From Ricordea florida (lineage: Eukaryota; Cnidaria; Anthozoa; Corallimorpharia; Ricordeidae): a stretch of 64,000 bases of DNA. Made by a program: the position numbers and the translations under genes. The DNA is taken from positions 24,639,349-24,703,348 of the forward strand of contig OX453276.1 in the NCBI GenBank assembly GCA_949710005.1, read 5' to 3'. This document shows, piece by piece, positions 1-9,800 of this stretch. The notes below the pieces were generated by a model. That model did no database searches. It was not told the DNA's origin and saw only the letters and a list, made by a program, of their open reading frames with translations. Numbering within the stretch: position 1 is the stretch's first letter; each line of letters starts with the position of its first letter.

Positions 1-2
1 AA

Positions 3-803
3 GAGATTGGTGGTGATTATGAAACCCTTATTTCAAGAAATTATAATACTGCATTACGGTTGAATGAAGCCAATGAAAAAATTAGGGATTTAAGTAATGC
101 ACTAGGTGGTTTAAGCGCAGTAAATGAAACAAATGAATTGGAGAGACGACGTTATAGTGATACTGATAAAGAACAGCGCAGAATAATAGAGCAACAACAA
201 ACCAGGATCGCTGAAATTGAAAGCTATTTAGATGTGGCTGTAGAACAGAAGATAGTAGCTAAAAAAGAGTCTGATAAACTTAAAGTTGAATTAAAACGAA
301 ACAAAGATGAACTCGAAAAATATAAGAAGGGAGAATCAAATTTAAGAAATGTAGAACAAAGTAGAGATCAGTTACAATCTGATGTTGATAAATTGAGGGA
401 AGTGTTAAGAAAACAAATAATTTCCAATCAAGAACAAATGAGCGATCTGGAGAGACGAAATGATGAAATATTAAAAAATCTAACGCTACGAGAGCGGGTA
501 AAGGCTATCTTCAAAAAGTATGGTTTTACAGTCTTTGCTGTTATTAGTGCTGTTGGGGTAGTTATTGGTGTTATAGTTTCTAATCTTTCTAAAGGTCTAA
601 CAACATTGGGTAAAGGTGTTGGTAATGGGTTGAAAACGATTGGTAAGAAACTTGGCGAAATATTGCCTGGAATGGTTGGAGCCATCGTAAGCTTTCTTTT
701 CAAAACAGCAGGTGAGGTTATTGGGTTTTTAGGTAAGAACGCATGGTTGTTGATAATGGCTGTGGTTCTATATTTTGTGGAACAGTTTAAAAAGAAGAGG
801 TGA
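3..803 (+). CDS. Polinton coiled-coil/membrane protein, 5'-truncated by window edge
   Basis: The frame is open from the first bases, so the start lies upstream of the window. The visible part has a long charged coiled-coil region (E/K/Q/R-rich heptads, about the first 150 residues). A hydrophobic, glycine-rich tail follows with several helices that could insert in membranes (motifs [34 protein letters not shown]) and a basic end. The tail is nearly the same as that of the 311-residue protein at 20889-21824 in element A, so it is the conserved functional part. I do not recognise a biochemical function; a virion membrane or scaffold role is inference. About 50 bp separate it from the next gene. 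Confidence 0.8.
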   Translation, partial: EIGGDYETLISRNYNTALRLNEANEKIRDLSNALGGLSAVNETNELERRRYSDTDKEQRRIIEQQQTRIAEIESYLDVAVEQKIVAKKESDKLKVELKRNKDELEKYKKGESNLRNVEQSRDQLQSDVDKLREVLRKQIISNQEQMSDLERRNDEILKNLTLRERVKAIFKKYGFTVFAVISAVGVVIGVIVSNLSKGLTTLGKGVGNGLKTIGKKLGEILPGMVGAIVSFLFKTAGEVIGFLGKNAWLLIMAVVLYFVEQFKKKR

Positions 804-823
804 TAATAGACCTTTCCGAATTC

Positions 824-833
824 ATTTAAAGAT
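824..833 (+). promoter_or_regulatory. ATTTAAAGA box before the 214-aa gene
   Basis: ATTTAAAGAT lies 20 nt before the ATG at 853. The same nonamer precedes the next two genes of element B at similar distances. A promoter or initiator role is inferred from this recurrence. Confidence 0.45.
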
Positions 834-852
834 ATCGTGTTGATCAGTAAAA

Positions 853-1497
853 ATGGATGACTACAATAGAATTTATCCGCAAATCAGCGTAGCTGGTCCG
901 TCCTCCGGACGAGTTCCTATGAATTCAGACCAGCTTAATTTCAGACTACAAAAGTCATGTGAAGTACTACAAAATCTTGAGAAGGAAATTAAACATTATG
1001 AGGAAGTAAGGAAAAAGTATAATAGAGTAAGAGGAATATTTACAAAAATCAGTGTAGGTAGTGGGGTGTTTTCAGTTATCCTATCCGCAAGTGGACTTGG
1101 AACTTCTCTTACTGGTTTTGGCGCTGTTGTTGGTGTCCCATTAGGTGTTGTCGGTGGTATTTGTGGGGGAATCTCGGTTGGATTTGGCGCAGCTTCTAAA
1201 AGACTTTCACATAAAGTTAGTAAACATGAACAGACTGTTTCTCTGGCAAAAGCAAAAGTAAACACCATTAACGATTTGGTTTCAAAGGCATTAAAAGATA
1301 ATGTTATCTCAGAACAAGAATTTTCCATAATTTTAGCAGAATTAGAAAAGTTTGAAAAACTAAAATTAGAAATCCGTCAAAAATTTAGGAGAGATACTGA
1401 AAAAAACTTAAATATGTCTCAGATAAGAAGAGAGGTTCGTGCAGACATATTAAAGGACCTGACCGAAGGGAGAGGAAGGACTGTTCCCGCGCATTAA
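853..1497 (+). CDS. Polinton two-helix membrane protein (214 aa)
   Basis: This is the element B homologue of the 199-aa protein at 19431-20030. The N-terminal third is hydrophilic with a short coiled coil (LQNLEKEIKHYEEVRKKY). Residues of about 55-105 form a glycine/alanine-rich hydrophobic hairpin, probably two transmembrane helices. The C-terminal half is helical and charged, with the shared motif TINDLVSKALKDNVIS. ATG at 853 is the first in-frame Met and aligns with the element A start. The fold recalls small channel-like or membrane-scaffold proteins, but no enzyme motif is visible. It is probably a virion membrane component, by context only. Confidence 0.75.
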   Translation: MDDYNRIYPQISVAGPSSGRVPMNSDQLNFRLQKSCEVLQNLEKEIKHYEEVRKKYNRVRGIFTKISVGSGVFSVILSASGLGTSLTGFGAVVGVPLGVVGGICGGISVGFGAASKRLSHKVSKHEQTVSLAKAKVNTINDLVSKALKDNVISEQEFSIILAELEKFEKLKLEIRQKFRRDTEKNLNMSQIRREVRADILKDLTEGRGRTVPAH

Positions 1498-1568
1498 AAT
1501 TTTCATTTGAGAGAACTCCTGTAGGATGGAATTTTTATGCGGGTATTAGAAAAGAACGGAGTTAGGTA

Positions 1569-1578
1569 ATTTAAAGAC
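1569..1578 (+). promoter_or_regulatory. ATTTAAAGA box before the 540-aa-type gene
   Basis: ATTTAAAGAC lies 31 nt upstream of the ATG at 1610. It is the second copy of the box at 824-833. Confidence 0.45.
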
Positions 1579-1609
1579 TTTGCATCTTATTCTAAACATA
1601 AAGAATAAA

Positions 1610-3202
1610 ATGTTACTAAATGATTTCAGAAATAAGTATCCAAAGGCTGACCGTGACCAATTTATATTTGTGAATGATCAATATGGAGGTTATATTAAAT
1701 GGAGATTCAATGGAATAACAATCATGTCCAATGATGACCCTACTGGAAAAACATGGACTGATGACCTATCACCTAGTTTGAAAAAACTTTTATGGAAAGA
1801 TTTAGGACTGAGCGAAGCGAAGAACTTGGACGGACCCTTCGGGTCATTGAGTTCATTCCCAAAGAGTTTAACCATGACTAATCAAAGCTATCCTATACCA
1901 GCTATTAACTTTGATGACTTTACAAGCGATATAACAAAAATGCTAACCTTACTGGATATATATGTTTCAAATACGAAGAAATTCACAGCAAAGATGAGAA
2001 ACATTTTTACATCTCAAGTTGTAACATTCAAATTTGGAAAACAAAGTAGAAAATGGTTGAATGCTCCTGATATGAATTATTGGCCACAACAACTTAACTT
2101 TGCAGTTTGGTGTGCGACATCTGGTTGTGGAATAAGTCCTTTTGAAAGTCTAAATTACCCCAAAGTAGTGAATAGTTTCATTAAGTTTCATATATATTTC
2201 ACAATAAGGCGGATATTATATGAATTAAGTCTTCCCTTACCTGATGAGCAACCTTTTGTAATAAATAATAATCCATATAGTAAAGTAGCATATCAACGAT
2301 TGTGCGCTAAATTCGGAATTGCTAATAATTCTGACTTTAGATGGAAAGGTGGAAGAAATTCGGGGTTGGGAGATATATTTCGCGATTATGGTTCAGGATA
2401 TAAAGGAAAAGGCGGAGGGTATCAAAATGAATATATTATAAGAAATTACGATCATGAAGCAAATCAATGGCCAGGTGAAGGTGGTAAATTTGCTGATGAG
2501 GGTGGAAAGAAAGAAATGGGTAATCTTATCTCATTTATCCGTAATGATGTCTTTGCTGATTTCAAATATGCTTGGTTTGTACCAACAAGCAGTCATGGAC
2601 TCACTAAAGCTGGGCTTGGTAGATTGAATCGATCCGCTGAGGCTTTTGTTTACTGTATATTGGGGGCTCAAGTCAACACTAGAAACTCAATTTATGGTAA
2701 TGGTGGTGGGGCTATAGAGACTCAACAAGAATTCTTGTCTTTATTTGAAAGTAGCGTGATCGAGAATGACATTTCTAGTTCTATTCAAAGATATCAATTA
2801 TCTGTACAGGAAGCGAAATTACGGCTTGATTTAGCTATTGCTCCTGGTGTATGGTTGATGCCAAGTAATATGATAATCAACACTGAAAGTGTGACTGGTT
2901 TTAATAACAAACTTATGAAAGCGAGCAATGATATGAATTTTGGAGTGAATAATTCCATAAACACTGAAGCAAAACAGGTTGGAATAAGCCATAACATGGG
3001 ATCTTCAAAGGTAAAGTTACCCCATATAGCTGATACAAATCCAAAACCTTTACTGACCGAAGGGAAGGATCAGAATGAACTGAAACCAAAACCAAAACCC
3101 ACAAATCTGACTGGGGGTAAGGAGGTGACCACACAGCATGAAGATAATATAATAGCATTTATAATTGTCTCTAGTGTATTTGCGTGGTATCTATTTCATT
3201 AG
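1610..3202 (+). CDS. Large conserved Polinton protein with C-terminal membrane anchor (530 aa)
   Basis: This is the intact element B homologue of the frameshifted gene at 17817-19360. The start was placed at ATG 1610, because a TTG further upstream is not a plausible eukaryotic start and the element A protein begins at the same residue. Highly conserved blocks are NDQYGGYI near the N terminus, [15 protein letters not shown] in the middle, then [12 protein letters not shown] and [21 protein letters not shown] Pro/Lys-rich linker leads to one terminal hydrophobic helix (IIAFIIVSSVFAWYLF). Two cysteines (VWCATSGC) are conserved between copies. No catalytic motif is recognised. Size, conservation and the tail anchor fit a structural virion protein. 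Confidence 0.8.
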   Translation: MLLNDFRNKYPKADRDQFIFVNDQYGGYIKWRFNGITIMSNDDPTGKTWTDDLSPSLKKLLWKDLGLSEAKNLDGPFGSLSSFPKSLTMTNQSYPIPAINFDDFTSDITKMLTLLDIYVSNTKKFTAKMRNIFTSQVVTFKFGKQSRKWLNAPDMNYWPQQLNFAVWCATSGCGISPFESLNYPKVVNSFIKFHIYFTIRRILYELSLPLPDEQPFVINNNPYSKVAYQRLCAKFGIANNSDFRWKGGRNSGLGDIFRDYGSGYKGKGGGYQNEYIIRNYDHEANQWPGEGGKFADEGGKKEMGNLISFIRNDVFADFKYAWFVPTSSHGLTKAGLGRLNRSAEAFVYCILGAQVNTRNSIYGNGGGAIETQQEFLSLFESSVIENDISSSIQRYQLSVQEAKLRLDLAIAPGVWLMPSNMIINTESVTGFNNKLMKASNDMNFGVNNSINTEAKQVGISHNMGSSKVKLPHIADTNPKPLLTEGKDQNELKPKPKPTNLTGGKEVTTQHEDNIIAFIIVSSVFAWYLFH

Positions 3203-3242
3203 TTGAAAAGTGTTTTCTAACGTTAATATTTTGATTATAGAA

Positions 3243-3252
3243 ATTTAAAGAT
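3243..3252 (+). promoter_or_regulatory. ATTTAAAGA box before the 211-aa gene
   Basis: ATTTAAAGAT lies 23 nt upstream of the ATG at 3276. It is the third copy of the box in element B. Confidence 0.45.
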
Positions 3253-3275
3253 GAATATGGTGTAATCAAAATAAA

Positions 3276-3911
3276 ATGTTGAGCATTACCATGTATGAGT
3301 CAGAAACTAGGATTTATTTAGATCCTCCACTTAAAAATATTCGAGAGATACAGCTCCTGGATTGTAATATACAAACCAAAAGATTGATTAATTTCAACGA
3401 TCAACAGATATTGTTCAATAATGAGAATCAGCCCCTAATAATAATTCAACCTGGTACATATTCGCTGCGTAATATTCAATCGATATTTCTTAATGATCCT
3501 GATGAGGCGAAGATAACAATCATTGAGACTGATACTGTTGACTATCTATATTCAAATAAGAACTTCAACATTAAACTTACTAGTGGGCTACAAGTTGGTT
3601 TAGGGTTGCCTGAAATTATAAATCCCGGTAAATTATACCCCATAAATATTCAGATTAAAGAACCACTGAGACTTATGTGTAGTATAGTGGATAATAAGTC
3701 TTCATATATGAATAACACTAAATATGGAGAACTTGTAAAACTCTCACCATCACACCTTCTTGCCAACATACCCTCACAAGAATATCCAACAATTCCAGTT
3801 AAAAAATATGAGAGCCTCATAAACCACTTTGATTTAAGCATCTTAGACATTGAATGGAAAAAACTTAATCTGAATGGTTCACACATAACTTTAAGTTTAA
3901 GATTTAGATAA
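3276..3911 (+). CDS. Putative minor capsid (jelly-roll-like) Polinton protein (211 aa)
   Basis: It is homologous throughout to the 210-aa protein at 20062-20694. It starts [10 protein letters not shown] and is rich in predicted beta strands: [38 protein letters not shown]. It ends with the signature [14 protein letters not shown] followed by LSLRFR. All-beta content with a closing LDI...L..G....LSL strand pair fits a single-jelly-roll penton or minor capsid protein, but I infer this from strand pattern and context, not from a diagnostic motif. It ends six bases before a hairpin shared with the convergent gene. Confidence 0.7.
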   Translation: MLSITMYESETRIYLDPPLKNIREIQLLDCNIQTKRLINFNDQQILFNNENQPLIIIQPGTYSLRNIQSIFLNDPDEAKITIIETDTVDYLYSNKNFNIKLTSGLQVGLGLPEIINPGKLYPINIQIKEPLRLMCSIVDNKSSYMNNTKYGELVKLSPSHLLANIPSQEYPTIPVKKYESLINHFDLSILDIEWKKLNLNGSHITLSLRFR

Positions 3912-3916
3912 TTTTT

Positions 3917-3949
3917 TGTTATGTAACACTTTACTTGCGTTATATAACA
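3917..3949. terminator. Hairpin between convergent genes in element B
   Basis: Arms TGTTATGTAAC (3917-3927) and GTTATATAACA (3939-3949) pair with one G:U-type mismatch around an 11-nt loop. The hairpin exactly fills the gap between the stop at 3911 (+) and the stop at 3950 (-), so it can serve both transcripts. Hairpins at similar places occur in element A. Confidence 0.55.
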
Positions 3950-4615
3950 TTATTCTTTCTCTTTTTTTTCGCGACATTCTTTACAATGTGCCTTCTGTTT
4001 TTTGTGTTCACATATTTGAGATCCGTGACACTCTTTACAATGTGCCTTCTGTTTTTTGTGTTCACATATTTGAGATCCATTACAATCTTTACACTGCGGC
4101 TTCTGTTTGTTGTGTTCACATATTTGAGATCCATGACACTCTTTACATTGTGACTTCTTTTTGTTGTGTTCACATATTTGAGATCCATGACACTCTTTAC
4201 ATTGTGACTTCTGTTTGTTGTGTTCACATATTTGAGACCCACGACACTCTTTACACTGTAACTTCTGTTTGTTGTGTTCACATATTTGAGATCCACGACA
4301 CTCTTTACAGGAATATTTAAATTTATTGTGTTCACATATTTGAGATCCATGACACTCTTTACACTGTGTTCTCTGTTTTTTGTGTTCACATACTTGTGTT
4401 CCTCCACAATCTTTACATGAATATTTAAACTTTCCATGAATACACCTATATTTATTAATTTTATAGGGTTGTGATATTACTTTTTCAAAATTTTCCCCTG
4501 TTTTTAACAGCTCTTCGATAAGTTCTGATTTACACATTTTAGAACGACCTTTAATGTTATGTTCTTTAGCAAGATTTTTCACTTGTACTAAATATAATTT
4601 TTTAAGAGCTTTCAT
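3950..4615 (-). CDS. SAP-domain plus C-x2-C zinc-repeat protein (221 aa)
   Basis: Residues 1 to about 40 look like a SAP DNA-binding domain (LKKLYLVQVKNLAKEHNIKG then KSELIEELL). From about residue 60 there are nine CxH/C-x2-C units in an 18-residue cycle, C-K-E-C-x-G-S-Q-I-C-E-H-x-K (spacing C-x2-C-x5-C-x2-H-x6), each with the cysteine/histidine set for one zinc ion. Two units carry FKYSC in place of QKxxC. The repeats are so uniform that other frames also look like long ORFs; those are artefacts. A related repeat protein without the SAP domain occupies the same subterminal, convergent position in element A (16934-17353). The role is unknown; DNA or RNA binding is inferred. Confidence 0.75.
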   Translation of the reverse strand: MKALKKLYLVQVKNLAKEHNIKGRSKMCKSELIEELLKTGENFEKVISQPYKINKYRCIHGKFKYSCKDCGGTQVCEHKKQRTQCKECHGSQICEHNKFKYSCKECRGSQICEHNKQKLQCKECRGSQICEHNKQKSQCKECHGSQICEHNKKKSQCKECHGSQICEHNKQKPQCKDCNGSQICEHKKQKAHCKECHGSQICEHKKQKAHCKECREKKEKE

Positions 4616-4817
4616 TTAATAACTTTCTATTTTTGTCTTTAAACTATAATAAGGAAAATCAAATTTATAAAATCTCCATAACCACTGCATAAAAATTAAA
4701 ATTAAAATGCGCGATGGTGTTGCGCGATGTTGGTGGGGGGTGTCGCGGTTTTTTTGTTGCGGGATGTTGTTGCACGATGGTGGAGCGGTGGGTATAATTA
4801 CGTCACACTACTACTAC
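4616..4817. other. Subterminal/terminal region of element B
   Basis: No gene is visible. The stretch at 4,690-4,790 is G/T-rich with repeated GCGCGATG/GCACGATG words, then a short AT spacer and ACTACTACT. Terminal inverted repeats of Polintons are often base-skewed like this. The other end is outside the window, so this cannot be confirmed. Confidence 0.4.
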
Positions 4818-4894
4818 GTCTCCTTAGTGATTGCCATACAATTCATGCTAGTTTGGAGAATTTGGCGTTAGGTGAACTCAGTGTAATTAATAAT

Positions 4895-5040
4895 GGTAAT
4901 TGAACTGAGTGGAGTGCAATTTGGTCTGAAATCATACGCGTGACTTCAAATATGATTTGATTTATTCTAATGATTTGAAATCACAAGTATGATTTCTGAG
5001 CAAAATTGCACGACACGAAGTTCAATTACCACTTTATTAC
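4895..5040. repeat. 146-bp fold-back MITE
   Basis: The left arm GGTAATTGAACTGAGTGG is mirrored by the right arm ending AGTTCAATTACC; GTGCAATTT/AAATTGCAC and AATCATAC/GTATGATT also pair. No coding potential. Confidence 0.6.
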
Positions 5041-5697
5041 ATCCAGTTTTAAAATCGCACAATTTTATAGTCCTAATACACGATTTTTGTTAGTCAAGTG
5101 CCAATATTTTATTGATCTTGTGCCCGATTTTTAGAAATAAAGCGGAACCGAAAACGCTTTTACATTTCACTTCAGTTTATTCTCATTGGCTGAAAAAAAT
5201 ATAGTTATGGGATTTAGAGCCTAATACTGTGCGATTCGTGAATAGATCACACTCAGTGCTACGGGCCAATGAAATTGCAGGGATCAACTGTGATTTCAAA
5301 ATGGTAGTAACAAAGTTTGGAATCTTTTCAATTCTCGTCGTTTGTTTCCGGACACTGTTAGGACCAATAGTATCCAGCATGATGCTAACATTTTAAAATA
5401 TACGCGGAGTTGAAATTGAAATATATCTTCATTTACATATGTAAATAAGGGGCAGAAATTTCGTGCCTTCAGTAAAACTAGTGACTCTTCAAATAATAAT
5501 TGCACCTTCTTCATAAAACCCTTTTAAACTCATTTTCAATAAGATGTGTTAACAACAGGCATGTCGTAGATCTAGCTAGCTTAATAGCAAAAGGTTCGAA
5601 GACGGAAAGTTCAATTGAATCTGGACCAGAACCATCACGACGTTACTCGGTAATTATTCTTTGCGTTATGTAGGTGCAATGAATTGCCTTTTAGAGA
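5041..5697. other. 3' flank of NAPRT
   Basis: No ORF here is convincing. Read on the minus strand it holds TTTATT complements (AATAAA) near 5,109-5,114, which could be polyadenylation signals for NAPRT. Otherwise it is unremarkable AT-rich DNA. Confidence 0.35.
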
Positions 5698-5775
5698 TTA
5701 GAACAGTTCACCGATGGGAGCCTGGTGCAACCATAGCTGATGCATGAATGTGTACAATCTGTCACTAAGAGAAAC
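5698..5775 (-). CDS. NAPRT: NAPRT exon 12 (C terminus, stop)
   Basis: Encodes the final 25 residues ([18 protein letters not shown]) and a TAA at 5700-5698. The acceptor is TTTCAG. Confidence 0.88.
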   Translation of the reverse strand, partial: VSLSDRLYTFMHQLWLHQAPIGELF

Positions 5776-6539
5776 CTGAAACAAACAAACAATCAAGTAC
5801 ACAATGTTAAAAATAAATAGATACATAATACACATGGAAAAAAATTGAGACACATAGGAAAACCTGTGCTATATGTGCAACGATTTTCTCAAGGCAATTA
5901 ATTTGTGTAGTTCCATGTGAGACTTTCAGCGATTTGTTGTAGGCCCTTAAAATTGTGTGGCTCTATGTGGGACTTTCAAGAATTCGATGTGTATACACTG
6001 GCTATCTAGCGAATTCCTTTGTGCAAACACTCTGCCGGGCTTCACGTGGTACCCCCCACACGAACTGCCAATAAGCACTAAATGTTTTACGGTTATAAAA
6101 GGGACCCCAGCGATTTACTGGCAACACCACATGTGAGACTTCTGACCAAATTTGAATTGGTTCCACACGGGACCTTCAGCGATATTCTGGGACGACTCAA
6201 TTTGTCTGGCTCCATGTGGGACCTTCAATAATTTGCTGGGAGCACTAAATTTCACCATGTAAGACCTTCAAAGTTTTGCTCGGAGCACTATATTTGTGGG
6301 GCTCCATGTGGGACCATCAGAGATTTGCTAGGACCACTCAATTTACGAAGCTCCACTTGGGACCTTCACCAATTTCCTGGTAGCACTTAATTTGTTTGGC
6401 AGAATATGTGGCCTTCAGCGATTTCCTAAAAGCACATAATTTGCCTGACTGCACCAGGGACACTACAGCACTGCGACAGATTGTGACATTGAAAACCATC
6501 TCCCTTAACCCTTCCACTCCCAAGAGTAACTTTATAGAC

Positions 6540-6572
<33 letters not shown>

Positions 6573-6763
6573 CCAAATGGAGACCCCTTGGAAGTGAAAG
6601 CGTTAAAAAACTATCTCTCTTAACCCTTTCACTCCCAAGAGTGACTTTATAGATTTTACTCTGTCTTACGCCAGACGATTTTACTTGCCATATGGAGACC
6701 CCTTGGAAGTGAAAGCGTTAAAAAACTATCTCTCTTAACCCTTTCACTCCCAAGAGTGACTTA

Positions 6764-6802
<39 letters not shown>

Positions 6803-9800
6803 CCAAATGGAGACCCCTTGGCAGTGGAAGGGTTAACAGGTCTTACCTGCTATCTCGACAGGCTATCTCGACAGGCTGCAGCGGCGTGCTGCTAGCATAA
6901 TTGAGTCCAGAACTGTTCAGCAGTCTGAAGTTCGTAATACGCTAAGATGGCCTTCGCTAGAGGCGCGCCGCAATTATCAAATTTCTTTACTTGTTTTTAA
7001 GTGCCTGCATGGCCTAGCACCTGTTTATCTTCTTAACCAATTCTCCTTTTCTCGTGACTTCCATACTTACAATACTAGACATAAAGACCAAATCCGTTTA
7101 CCTCTGGCTAAAACATCTAAATTTCAGAGCTCTTTTTTATATAACGGTGCCAAAGTATGGAACACACTTCCGGCCTATCTAAGAAGTATAACTTCTCTAC
7201 CTAATTTTAAAACAAAATTGAAACAGTATCTTTATAAATAGTTCTGCACTATTTCGCCTTTTTTCTGCATGAAATGTAATTGTAATGTGTTTATGTAATG
7301 TGATGTAATGTATTGAAATGTATGTCTTGTAAATTGTTTGCAGGCCCCCATTTAAACCAGCCTACGCTGAATTGGGTGGCCTGTTAAAATATTGCATAAA
7401 TAAAATAAATAAATAAATAAATAAAATAAATAAAAATTACCTTATATGGTGTAGGATTGAGGGCACGTAAATGATCTTGTCTAAACATCGTTAAGGCGGT
7501 TTTAACACGAGTGCGAACTTCTTCAAGCGGAGGTAGAGGAGTGCAAATCTTTAAAAGAAAGACAAATATAAGTCGTTCAAATACAGGTGCAAAAACTTGA
7601 GTCAAACGTTATAGGTTTCTATATCAACCCAGCTTCACACACAGTTTAGCCTCGAGTTATCATTTGCGTTGTTCGACAAGCTCAAGATCAAGATGACTGC
7701 ATCTTGGCTCAGAGCTTTTATTTTTTTACGTTTTTATTAACCGAAACAGGCGAGGCCAATACCCAGCCATCTTAACCGAACAAGCTTGGTCAATACAGGA
7801 TTTATTATACGGTCATTTCGTTTTGTTTTGTTTCGCCCGAGCAGGAAAGATAGGCCAATCTTACATGCTCGGATACGTGTTCTTTTGAGTGGATACCAAA
7901 TTGACGTTCTGTCGCCCGATGTATTCCGACAAATTCCTGGGTCGGTGAATTGAAGCTTGTTAAGGTACATTCATTATTTCAATCCAGTGTAGCATCAAAC
8001 TATGTCTGATTTAAATTCATTATTTCAATCCAGTGTAGCATCAAACTATGTCTGATTTAAATTCTTACTTCCACATTCACTTCCTGAAGCAACAGAATGT
8101 GGTGCTAACTTTGCAACCCTAGACTCTGACGTTAACCCTTAAATTTCCAATCCTCGGCCTGTAATTTCACGAAAATAACAACAACAAAACCAGGTCCCAA
8201 AATACAACTTCTTCCCATCTTTTCACCGCCGTTTTGTACGTTGTAAAATATTATAAGGAGGCAGTGGTGTTATCTTTCATTTCTATCTATTCCTGCGAAT
8301 TTGCATTATTATCAAGATACGCGGCCAAATTGAAAACCGCCCTCTTGAAAACACGCGCTTTGCGGGCCGCAAATGACTCCTAGCGGGCCGTTAATGCATT
8401 AACGGCCCTGCAGCTGAGTCCATTGCCTGTGAACGGGAAGACTATTATTTTTTTTAAATATAAACTGTCTTTTTGCTAATCATTGTTACCAATCTTTTTA
8501 AAACTAGATTATATTTGACATTTTATTGTAAACAAAAAGGAATTTTATTTGGCTCTTGTTTAGCTGATCGTATTGTAGCAACAACTTTCCATACCATAGT
8601 TTCATGCTACATCTCTGTTAAACATTTTTTTCTTATTAAATGAATTTGTACGATTTGGCCTTGTGTATTGATAATAATGATAATCACATGACTTTTGTCG
8701 GTCATATAGTTTATTTGTGTCCCTCGTAGCATCATTTGCGCCCTTGCGCTTCGCGCTCGGGCGCAAATGATGCTACTCGGGCCACAAATAAACTATATGC
8801 CCTCCAAAAGTCATGTGATTGTCCTATTCTCGTAGTTATATGTGCGCAATTAGTTAATCCAGGTTATGATAGAATGTTATTTTTTCTTTAAGCCTAAGAC
8901 ACGTTAGCTTTTTTTTATAATTTTTGAGCATTCGTATTCAAGTATTATCAAATAAAGTGACTATTGTGCGAAAGGTACCGCAAGTAAATTTGGCGTGTCG
9001 TTTGCTTTTTCGTTCTTAGCCTCCCACGCAAACGTTCTTAGAGATTCGTCACGCGTTCCTACCCTTCGTTCGTGGGGTAGGAACGCGTGACGAACCCCTA
9101 AGAACGTTTGCGTGGGAGGCTATTTCGTTCTCGGAGGCCATTACCTTTCCATCTTTCCAATATGTGTGATAGAGCGATTCCACGTGGGAGGGACACACGT
9201 ACGCTCGCTTTGCCTCGTCAAACATGTGACGACACAACACGCGTTTCCCAGGGGATGGTGCTGGCTCTTCAGTTCTCTGCAAAAGATCAAGAAGAGCACG
9301 CCCTGGGTAGGAAAAGAAAACCCAAACACGCGTAAAGTACGCGTCACAAAAATAAAAGTACTTAACTGCACCCCACCCCACCCCACCCCTGTAAACCACC
9401 CAGCTCCTCCCCTCATCTCCCCCCACGATGTCTGCTATTGCTTGTCTGTCACATACATCAACAACGGTAAATATATTATTAATTATAATATATAGATTTA
9501 GCCAAGCCTAAAAGCGGAGCTCCTCACACAGACCCTCACACATTGAAAATGCTGTCACTAAAGTTATTAAATACGCCTGGTGTACGCAACTACTTAGTTT
9601 AAAGAAGATTCGATAGTCAAAAAAAAACATCTAGCTCGCGACTCAACGGAAGAGCCATTGCGCGAAAAACAAAGCCTCGTTTCGGTTTAAGACCTTCTAA
9701 ATATCCCGGATGACTATGGCCGCCATGTTGGGGCAACATCGTCGTCGTCGTGGCTAGGCGCACGCGCCCGCGAGCCACGCCGCTAGCCACGATGACCATG

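Larger units (their letters stand above)
1..4817. mobile_element. Polinton/Maverick element B, right part only
   Basis: Four plus-strand genes (coiled-coil/membrane protein, 2-TM protein, 540-aa-type protein, jelly-roll-like 211-aa protein) have clear homologues in the complete Polinton at 15.5-34.7 kb. A fifth, convergent gene encodes a SAP plus C-x2-C repeat protein. The left side lies outside the window, so polymerase, integrase and the left terminal repeat cannot be seen. The right end is inferred: an ACTACTACT run near 4,807-4,815 resembles the ACTACT end of the other Polinton. The DNA is visibly more AT-rich than element A, and the shared genes are in a different order, so this is a separate lineage and not a duplication of element A. 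Confidence 0.8.
7549..9144. other. NAPRT intron 10
   Basis: Besides the tandem duplication and two fold-backs listed separately, no gene or recognisable repeat was found. Confidence 0.5.

Noticed and set aside
3935..4437. Long ORFs on both strands over the C-x2-C repeat gene
   Set aside because: They are shadows created by the uniform 54-bp repeat of the minus-strand gene; only that frame has regular Cys/His and a SAP domain.
3950..4440. Possible CRISPR-like array
   Set aside because: The 54-bp periodicity is coding (18-residue zinc units), with no unique spacers and no cas genes.
9049..9495. Overlapping ORFs on both strands near 9.1-9.5 kb other than the NAPRT frame
   Set aside because: Shadows of exon 10 and of the adjacent fold-back.
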